A stretch of 23,631 nt of DNA from the NCBI GenBank assembly GCA_021296015.1, contig JAGWBG010000008.1, positions 1 through 23,631 on the forward strand, given 5' to 3'. Both the position numbers and the translations under genes were made by a program. The notes beneath the pieces were generated by a model. The model worked only from the letters and a program-made list of their open reading frames with translations, was not told the origin of the DNA and did no database searches. This document shows, in pieces, positions 16,609 through 21,997 of this stretch. The DNA comes from Dehalococcoidia bacterium. Lineage in GTDB: Bacteria; Chloroflexota; Dehalococcoidia; Lucifugimonadales; JAGWBF01. Within the stretch, counting starts at the first letter, position 1. Each line of letters begins with the position of its first letter.

Positions 16609-17729
16609 CGGTCTACCTCGCCCAGGACTATGTCCAGGGAGCCTAGAATAATGACCGCATCGGCTACCCAAGTATCCTTGAGTAAAACCTCCAGTACGCT
16701 CAGGTTGCAGAAGGATGGAGGCCTCACCTTGACCCGGTAGGGCTTATCGGTCCCGTCGCTCACCAGGTACACCCCTATCTCGCCCCGGGGATTCTCGGAC
16801 CGAACGTAGACATCCCCCTTTGGTGGCCGTATGAGGCGTCTGCCCAGGGTGGACACAGGCCCAGATGGTATCTGTTCCAGGGCCTGGTCAATTATGTTCA
16901 GGGATTGGTACATCTCCTCAACTCGCACGTAATAGCGCTCCCACGAGTCGCCATCTATGCCAACGGGCACGTCGAAGTCGAACCGGTCGTACACCGAGTA
17001 AGGCTCCGCCTTTCTCACGTCGTAGGGCACGCCGCAGGCACGCAGGCACGGGCCGGTAAGGCCGTAGTCCACGGCTGTCTCCGTGTCTATAACACCGATG
17101 CCTTTGGTCCTGGCAATGAAGACCTCGTTATAGGTAAGGAGCTTATCGGCCTCCTCAACGTCGGCGCGCAAGTCGGGCAGGAGATCGCTAACAAGCTGCT
17201 CGAAATTGGCCGGGAGGTCCTCCTTTATTCCGCCCACGCGGAAATAGTTATGCATCATACGAGCGCCACTGATGGCCTCGAAAACGGACTGGATGCGCTC
17301 CCTACCCCTGAAGGTGAGCATCACCGGAGTCATGGCCCCGGCGTCCAATCCAAAAGTGCCCAGAAAGAGTAGGTGGCTGGCTATGCGGTTTAGCTCGCAC
17401 AGTATAACCCGCACGTACTCGGCCCTCTCCGGCACCTCTATACCCATAAGTTTTTCCACTGCCCGGCAGAAGACCATCTCGTTATTGAAGTTGGAGATGT
17501 AGTCGAGGCGGTCGAAGAGGGTGATAATCTGATGGTACTGTTCCCCCTCGCACAGCTTCTCGGACCCCCGGTGGAGGTAGCCTATGTGGGATTCCGCTCG
17601 CACCACCTTCTCCCCGTCAATCCACAGCACCATGCGGAACACCCCATGAGTGGATGGATGCTGCGGGCCCATGTTCACCAACATCTCAAGGGGTTCGGCG
17701 TCCATATCTATATTGTTGACTTCCACCAT
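16605..17729 (-). CDS. nuoD: NADH-quinone oxidoreductase subunit D (49-kDa)
   Basis: The peripheral-arm subunit that lines the quinone-reduction site, 374 residues. It shows NMGPQHPSTHGVFRMVLWIDGE (about 19-40, with the quinone-site His of the HPSTHG loop), ESHIGYLHRGSEKLCEG, the quinone-site Tyr region GPCLRACGVPYDVRKAEPYSVYD, ENPRGEIGVYLVSDG and the end LGSLDIVLGEVDR. It is related to the large subunit of NiFe hydrogenases but has lost the metal-binding Cys pairs. Its TGA stop is a normal stop in this genome and overlaps the nuoH GTG. Confidence 0.97.
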   Translation of the reverse strand: MVEVNNIDMDAEPLEMLVNMGPQHPSTHGVFRMVLWIDGEKVVRAESHIGYLHRGSEKLCEGEQYHQIITLFDRLDYISNFNNEMVFCRAVEKLMGIEVPERAEYVRVILCELNRIASHLLFLGTFGLDAGAMTPVMLTFRGRERIQSVFEAISGARMMHNYFRVGGIKEDLPANFEQLVSDLLPDLRADVEEADKLLTYNEVFIARTKGIGVIDTETAVDYGLTGPCLRACGVPYDVRKAEPYSVYDRFDFDVPVGIDGDSWERYYVRVEEMYQSLNIIDQALEQIPSGPVSTLGRRLIRPPKGDVYVRSENPRGEIGVYLVSDGTDKPYRVKVRPPSFCNLSVLEVLLKDTWVADAVIILGSLDIVLGEVDR

Positions 17730-17735
17730 TTCATA

Positions 17736-17981
17736 CTACTCCACGAACTGTAACTCCAACTCCGTATCCTCCTCCACCCCAACATAGCCCGCCTCGGAAA
17801 GAGTCGCTTCCAGGGTCCCGCGCCCATCGCAGGTCTGGACCCAGGACATGAATTTATCCACCAGGTCATCCTGGGCATCCTTGACGGTAGGACCCTTGCC
17901 AATCAGATTGAGATTATCAACGGTAGCCAGGTAATCCTTCTCTTCCTGGACCACTCTGGCTGGTAACGTCACCTTTCCCAT
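17736..17981 (-). CDS. Small protein of unknown function inside the nuo operon
   Basis: An 81-residue acidic protein: MGKVTLPARVVQEEKDY, then LATVDNLNLIGKGPTVKDAQDDLVDKFMSW and a C-terminus of EDTELELQFVE. I do not recognise it firmly. The layout (two short strands ending in a 'G.G.T..DA..DL...F..W' helix) resembles HicB-like small folds, but no HicA toxin is present and no DNA-binding domain is seen. No signal peptide, membrane helix or metal motif. GAGG lies six bases before the ATG. It starts 24 bases after the full-length end of nuoC (18006) and ends six bases before nuoD, so it is embedded in the operon and probably made in step with complex I. An assembly or regulatory role is only a guess. 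Confidence 0.7.
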   Translation of the reverse strand: MGKVTLPARVVQEEKDYLATVDNLNLIGKGPTVKDAQDDLVDKFMSWVQTCDGRGTLEATLSEAGYVGVEEDTELELQFVE

Positions 17982-18005
17982 CCTTCGCCTCGGTCAGGAC
18001 AAGCC

Positions 18006-18098
18006 TTAAAACTCCTGATATTCGTGGAAAGGGTGCTCCTTTCTGCCCGGGTATCCCTCAAAGCCTTCGTACAGTATCAGAGGCCGCAGGCCGGGATG
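18006..18098 (-). pseudogene. C-terminal codons of nuoC cut off by an in-frame TGA
   Basis: In the same frame as nuoC, directly after the TGA at 18101-18099, the sequence reads HPGLRPLILYEGFEGYPGRK, then EHPFHEYQEF and TAA. This is the conserved C-terminus of the 30-kDa subunit (normally FxGHPDLR..L..EGFEGYP.RK). A single GGA-to-TGA change at the Gly of DGHP explains the break; no base is lost or gained. Confidence 0.85.
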
Positions 18099-18533
18099 TC
18101 AGTCAAATGTAACCCCAAACAGGTCATGTGCCTCTCGCTCGTACCACTCGGCCGCTCGCCACACCGGGGTCACCGTAGGCAGACGTGGGTTATCGTAGGG
18201 AACGTTGGTCTTGACAATTAGCTTCTGCTCATGTTCCAGGGAAAGCAGAATGTACACTATCTGGAAATGCTCTTTGTAGTCAACTCCGGCAAGACAGAGG
18301 AGGAGTCTGAAGGAGAGTCGTGGCTCGTCTTTGAGGATACAGCAGGCATCCGCGACCTTCTCGGGTTCCAGGGTTATCTCCGGTATATCCAGAGAGGCCC
18401 CCATCAGGGGCTGAAAGTCTTTGAGGGCATCCTGTAAAAGCTTCTGCAACGCCTGAGCCCTCTCGCTTAGGGCTGGCTCTGAGCCTTCGGCCGCGTGGCC
18501 GCCATGCTCACGAGTATTAGGACTTTCCGTCAC
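18099..18533 (-). CDS. nuoC: NADH-quinone oxidoreductase subunit C (30-kDa), interrupted
   Basis: A peripheral-arm subunit that packs against NuoD and NuoB. The N-terminal third is variable; conserved parts are LLLCLAGVDYKEHFQIVYILLSLEHEQKLIVKTNVPYDNPRLPTVTPVWRAAEWYEREAHDLFGVTFD, which includes the family signature W..A.W.ERE..DLFG. The open frame ends after 144 residues at a TGA that replaces Gly in the motif DGHP; 30 more family residues follow in frame to a TAA at 18006. Full length would be 175 residues. The start at 18533 overlaps the end of nuoB by 17 bases. Read-through, a sequencing error or a genuine truncation are all possible; a Gly-coding UGA is unlikely because nuoD ends normally in TGA. 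Confidence 0.92.
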   Translation of the reverse strand: MTESPNTREHGGHAAEGSEPALSERAQALQKLLQDALKDFQPLMGASLDIPEITLEPEKVADACCILKDEPRLSFRLLLCLAGVDYKEHFQIVYILLSLEHEQKLIVKTNVPYDNPRLPTVTPVWRAAEWYEREAHDLFGVTFD

Positions 18534-19041
18534 GGTTCCTGGAATCCCGCATGATTTTTTCCTGGAGCTTGAGGATGCCCTGCATCAGGGCTTCGGGCCT
18601 CGGGGGGCACCCGGGCACGTAAACATCTACCGGTATTATGTGGTCAACTCCCATGACCACCGAGTAGGAACGGTAATAGGGGCCGCCGTTGGTGGCACAG
18701 CTGCCCATAGCTATGACCCACTTGGGTTCGGGCATCTGCTCATAGAGGAGCCTTATGGGGTCTCCCATCTTCTTCACCACGGTTCCCGCTACAATCATCA
18801 CGTCCGATTGCCTGGGGGAGGGCCAGGTGACCACTCCGAAGCGGTCGAAGTCGTGATGTGCCATGTAGGTGGACATCATCTCTATGGCGCAGCAGGCCAG
18901 CCCGAAGGTGAGCGTCCACAGGGATGATTTCCGGGCCATTGCGAAGAGCTCATCCGCCTTGGCAGTCACGACGCCGGGCATGGCCCTATCGAACATGCTG
19001 GCTGCGGGTACGTTGCCCCTGCCAACGTTTATTTCGACCAT
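18517..19041 (-). CDS. nuoB: NADH-quinone oxidoreductase subunit B (cluster N2)
   Basis: Carries the terminal [4Fe-4S] cluster N2 that reduces quinone. The ligands are visible: the adjacent Cys pair in FGLACCAIEMM, the Cys in MGSCATNGG and the Cys in YVPGCPPRPEAL. SPRQSDVMIVAGTVVKKM is the usual core. The ATG at 19041 (MVEINVGRG) is chosen because AAGGGGGT lies six bases upstream; a GTG at 19062 would add seven residues. The result is 174 residues. The start overlaps the end of nuoA by 13 bases, indicating tight coupling. Confidence 0.96.
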   Translation of the reverse strand: MVEINVGRGNVPAASMFDRAMPGVVTAKADELFAMARKSSLWTLTFGLACCAIEMMSTYMAHHDFDRFGVVTWPSPRQSDVMIVAGTVVKKMGDPIRLLYEQMPEPKWVIAMGSCATNGGPYYRSYSVVMGVDHIIPVDVYVPGCPPRPEALMQGILKLQEKIMRDSRNRDGKS

Positions 19042-19397
19042 TGCAAGACCCCCTTCCGCCACCCGTAGAGTATCGCAAATCCAAGCACTGCCAGGAATAT
19101 GAGCATGGCGTAGAAGGCGATTTTATTGCCTATGAAGATGACGGCCCAGGGGAACAGGAAGACCGCTTCCACGTCGAATATCAAAAAGAGTATGGCGAAG
19201 ATGTAGTAACGGATATTTATCTGGGACCATCGGAAGGGAGCAGCCTCGATTCCGCACTCGTAGGAAGTCAGCTTGATTTCGGAGCGACGACGGGAGGAGA
19301 TGAACATGGATGCACCGAACATGATAGCTATCGCTATAAACCCGATGATGCCTGAGACTATTATCGCCGCCCACCGGAAATCGAAATCTACTGGCAT
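19029..19397 (-). CDS. nuoA: NADH-quinone oxidoreductase subunit A
   Basis: A three-helix membrane subunit of complex I, 122 residues. The loop between helices 1 and 2 has the signature YECGIEAAPFRWSQINIRYYIFAILFLIFDVEAVFLFPWAV, with the Cys of the flexible loop and the Asp-Glu pair (FDVEAVF). First gene of the cluster, preceded by a promoter and a leader of about 78 bases. Confidence 0.97.
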   Translation of the reverse strand: MPVDFDFRWAAIIVSGIIGFIAIAIMFGASMFISSRRRSEIKLTSYECGIEAAPFRWSQINIRYYIFAILFLIFDVEAVFLFPWAVIFIGNKIAFYAMLIFLAVLGFAILYGWRKGVLQWSK

Positions 19398-19481
19398 GGA
19401 AGGTCAATCCTTGGCTTATTCAAGTGAATAGTTGAGCTTGGTTTGGTAGCTAGGGCCTATGTCACTTTTTGTCGCCCATCC

Positions 19482-19511
19482 AATATATCACTGGCCTGTT
19501 GGGAGTGTCAA
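19482..19511 (-). promoter_or_regulatory. Sigma-70-type promoter for the nuo cluster
   Basis: On the minus strand a perfect TTGACA (19511-19506) is followed after 18 bases by TATATT (19487-19482). Transcription would begin near 19475, about 78 bases before the nuoA ATG. No clear operator or riboswitch fold was recognised in the leader. Confidence 0.65.
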
Positions 19512-19567
19512 ATTGAAAGTATACAATCTTCTGTTCATATCATCCTTCTGATACCTCCCGGCAGTCA

Positions 19568-19576
19568 TGGTATAAT
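19568..19576 (+). promoter_or_regulatory. Extended -10 element (TGGTATAAT), divergent from nuo
   Basis: TGGTATAAT lies on the plus strand with CTGATA 17 bases before the hexamer as a weak -35. Transcription would start near 19583, about 130 bases before the small broken reading frame at 19714 and about 470 bases before ispH. It may drive both or a short RNA. Confidence 0.5.
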
Positions 19577-19713
19577 GTATTCACCGTTATCACTGGCAGC
19601 CTCAAAAATGCGATGCAAGATACCGCTATGAGTCTACCTCCTTCGTGGTAAGGTGCACATAAAGTGCTGAAGGTGTAATATTATCGGTCTATCTGGCAGA
19701 TGGGTGGCGCTCA

Positions 19714-19916
19714 ATGGCAACGGATGAACGGACTCTGGGAAACCTGGAGGGGCGCATGGCCGAGCAGCCGGCTTTGCTGCACCAACTCCACGCCGACTTG
19801 ACCACCGGGCTTCAGCAGGTCAACGTCCGGATTGATAGGTTGATGCTGGCAATCGGCGGGGGCAATTTGCTGCCCTCATAGGGGTCATTGTGGCGCTGGT
19901 AGTCCGGGGCGCATAG
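19714..19916 (+). pseudogene. Small single-helix membrane protein, frameshifted
   Basis: The ATG at 19714 opens MATDERTLGNLEGRMAEQPA, continues LLHQLHADLTTGLQQVNVRI and DRLMLAIGGG, then runs to a TAG at 19879. From 19866 another frame continues as FAALIGVIVALVVRGA and TAG (19914-19916). Joined at the GGGGGCAATTT stretch (19858-19868), the two make a coiled-coil-like N-terminus followed by one membrane helix (about LAIGGG.FAALIGVIVALVVRG). This is the plan of small XhlA-like membrane proteins with a helical domain and a C-terminal anchor. The function is unknown. The shift follows a G-run, a common site for both slippage and sequencing error. Confidence 0.6.
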
Positions 19917-20037
19917 CCCCAGGGTGCGCCCTGTCGCCCGAATGGAGGGTGGGAGTGACGATGGAGAAACGGCAGGGTCTGGTTTATTACTCACACATCA
20001 GTAAAGACGCATCGGACAACCGGATACCTACATAAAA

Positions 20038-20047
20038 CCAGGGAGGG
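20038..20047 (+). promoter_or_regulatory. Ribosome binding site of ispH
   Basis: AGGGAGG lies within CCAGGGAGGGTCTTTATG, about six bases before the ATG, which fixes the ispH start. The 130 bases upstream hold no reading frame I can support. Confidence 0.6.
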
Positions 20048-20052
20048 TCTTT

Positions 20053-20958
20053 ATGGAAGTCCTGCTGAGCTCACCCCGGGGGTTCTGTGCTGGCGTGGAC
20101 AGGGCCATCGAAGTGGTGGAGCAATGCCTGAAGAGGTTCGGAGAACCCGTATACGTGAAGCACGAGATAGTCCATAACCCCTACGTGGTCTCCGACCTGG
20201 AGAAGAAGGGTGCCATAACCGTAGAGGAGGTGGAGAAGATACCCCCGGGCTCGGTAGTGGTCTTCTCCGCCCACGGCTCCCCGCCGGAAGACTTTCAGAA
20301 GGCCGAGGCCCTGGGTCTCAAGGTTATAGACGCGACCTGTCCCCTGGTGACCAAGGTACATAACGAGGCCAGAAAGTACGCCAAAGAGGGCCGGAAGGTA
20401 GTCCTAGTGGGCCATCGCGGGCACCAGGAGGTCCGGGGCACTATGGGACAAACACCCATGACGCTGATTGATGAGAGGGAAGGCTTGAGCCTGTCGGACT
20501 GGGACAACGACACCCCCGTGGCCGTTCTCACCCAGACGACCCTATCGGTGGATGACACCAGCGATGTAGTTGATGAGATTCGACGCACCTTCCCGGATGC
20601 CATAACCAGGGCGGATATTTGCTATGCCACCACCAACCGCCAGGAGGCCGTCAAGGAACTGGCCGGCAAAGTGGACATGGTACTGGTCATCGGCGCTCAG
20701 AACAGCTCCAACTGCAACAGGCTCCGGGAAGTGGCTGAGGCTCATGGAGTGCCGGCCTACCTGATAAACGGGCCTGAGGACCTGGACAAAGAGTGGCTTG
20801 CGGACATCAGCCGGGTGGGCATAACCTCCGGGGCCTCAACGCCGGAAGTGCTGGTTGACGAGGTTATAAGGGCGCTTCAGCCCGATAAAGTAACCAGCAT
20901 GACGGGCATAGAGGAGAACGTGACCTTCGTCCTACCCAAGGAGCTAAGGGGTAACTAG
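20053..20958 (+). CDS. ispH: 4-hydroxy-3-methylbut-2-enyl diphosphate reductase
   Basis: The last enzyme of the MEP isoprenoid pathway: reduces HMBPP to IPP and DMAPP with a [4Fe-4S] cluster. The three cluster Cys are C12 (SPRGFCAGVDRAI), C96 (DATCPLVTKVH) and C190 (ADICYATTNRQ). Substrate-binding His are H41 (HEIVHNPYV), H74 (SAHGSPP) and H124, with the proton donor E126 in GHQEVRGTMGQ. The diphosphate site reads GAQNSSNCNRL, with Cys where Ser is more usual after SSN. 301 residues, normal length. It is followed after 12 bases by the deacetylase gene, probably in one transcript. The pathway would feed quinone side chains and polyprenyl carriers, which complex I and the GT39 enzyme use (inference). 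Confidence 0.97.
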   Translation: MEVLLSSPRGFCAGVDRAIEVVEQCLKRFGEPVYVKHEIVHNPYVVSDLEKKGAITVEEVEKIPPGSVVVFSAHGSPPEDFQKAEALGLKVIDATCPLVTKVHNEARKYAKEGRKVVLVGHRGHQEVRGTMGQTPMTLIDEREGLSLSDWDNDTPVAVLTQTTLSVDDTSDVVDEIRRTFPDAITRADICYATTNRQEAVKELAGKVDMVLVIGAQNSSNCNRLREVAEAHGVPAYLINGPEDLDKEWLADISRVGITSGASTPEVLVDEVIRALQPDKVTSMTGIEENVTFVLPKELRGN

Positions 20959-20970
20959 AAAGGAGCGCTC

Positions 20971-21837
20971 ATGAGCAACCCAAGGGCCGACTACTCGCCC
21001 ATCTTTCAACGCGAACCCCTCAAGCTGCCAGGCAACGCGCGGGTGGCCGTATGGCCTATCATAAACGTTGAGGAGTGGGACATCGGCTCGGCCATGGCCC
21101 GCGCTGTCCTACCCGCCCCACAGGGAGCATCCGTGATTCCCGACATCACCAACTTCGGCTGGTTCGATTACGGGCTGAGGGTCGGGTTCTGGAGGCTGAA
21201 GCGCGTCCTGGACAAGCACCAGGTGAGGGCAACGGTAAGCCTCAACGCCTCAATCTGCAAGTCCTATCCCGCCATAGTGGAGGAGAGCACCAAAAGCGGG
21301 TGGGAGATTCTGGGCCACGGCTTTATCCAGAGGGTCTTGAACCTGGAAGATGATGAGCGCGACGTGATAAGGAGATCCATCCAGCTAATCAAGGAGACCA
21401 CAGGCAAGGCCCCCAGAGGCTGGATGGGACCCGGTTTGGCCGAGACCTTCGATACTCCCGACATCCTGGCCGAGGAGGGAATCGAGTACGTTTGCGACTG
21501 GTGCAACGACGACCAACCCTACCCGATGAAGGTGAAGAGCGGCAGCCTGGTCTCCATACCCTATACTGTGGAGATTAACGACATACCCATGTACCTGGTG
21601 CAGCACCACCCGTCGCCTGAGATATTCGAGCGGTCGCGAGACCAGTTCGATACTCTGTACGAGGAGGGTGCGGAAAGTGCCCGGATAATGGCGATTTCCA
21701 CCCACCCCTACATCACGGGCGTACCCCACCGCATCCGCTATTACGACCAGATTTTCCAGTACATCAAACGCCACGAGGGTGTGGTCTTCATGACGGGAAG
21801 CGAAATCCTGGACTGGTACAGGGAGGTTACGGCGTAG
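20971..21837 (+). CDS. Polysaccharide deacetylase family protein (CE4, PuuE-like)
   Basis: A 288-residue protein without signal peptide or membrane helix. LKLPGNARVAVWPIINVEEWD opens the fold, then ITNFGWFDYGLRVGFWRLKRVLDKHQVRATVSLNASICKSYPAIVEE, then SGWEILGHGFIQRVL (the 'E..GHG' region of the family), a middle part GWMGPGLAETFDTPDILAEEGIEYVCDWCNDDQPYPM, and a late STHPYITGVPHRI. This pattern fits the cytosolic PuuE/allantoinase-like branch of CE4, whose members hydrolyse C-N bonds other than glycan acetyl groups; the substrate cannot be told from sequence. AAAGGAG precedes the ATG. It starts 12 bases after ispH, so the two are probably co-transcribed, although no pathway link is known. Confidence 0.85.
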   Translation: MSNPRADYSPIFQREPLKLPGNARVAVWPIINVEEWDIGSAMARAVLPAPQGASVIPDITNFGWFDYGLRVGFWRLKRVLDKHQVRATVSLNASICKSYPAIVEESTKSGWEILGHGFIQRVLNLEDDERDVIRRSIQLIKETTGKAPRGWMGPGLAETFDTPDILAEEGIEYVCDWCNDDQPYPMKVKSGSLVSIPYTVEINDIPMYLVQHHPSPEIFERSRDQFDTLYEEGAESARIMAISTHPYITGVPHRIRYYDQIFQYIKRHEGVVFMTGSEILDWYREVTA

Positions 21838-21997
21838 AGAGCGTATCAGTTCTCTTTTCTATTGATGGGACCTGCCTGTACCAGACAGGGAAGATAGAGG
21901 TGAGGTGATGAAAGAACTCCCCCTCACCCTAACCCTCTCCCACAAAAGGGGAGAGGGGACATTGGAAACAGGTTCTAAGGGTATACTGTTGATCTAG
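21838..21997. other. Convergent spacer with hairpin repeat
   Basis: The two flanking genes end here facing each other. The spacer holds a weak CCTGT...ACAGG element (about 21875-21889) and a stronger repeat at 21919-21960. Either could end transcription from one side, but no T-run follows. Confidence 0.6.
21919..21960. repeat. 'CCCTCACCCTAACCCTCTCCC...GGGGAGAGGGG' hairpin repeat
   Basis: CCCCTCACCCTAACCCTCTC runs into CC, a short ACAAAA loop and GGGGAGAGGGGAC. The arms CTCTCCC/GGGGAGAG pair. This form is a widespread bacterial intergenic repeat; its C-rich half resembles the elements inside the DUF2298 gene (1541-1610) and nuoN (8831-8880). Confidence 0.65.

Noticed and set aside
17736..17981. 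Type II toxin-antitoxin pair
   Set aside because: Only one small gene is present; both neighbours are complex I subunits, so no partner exists.
18099..18101. UGA as selenocysteine in NuoC
   Set aside because: The residue expected is Gly in the DGHP motif, not Cys, and no selenocysteine insertion hairpin is apparent after it.
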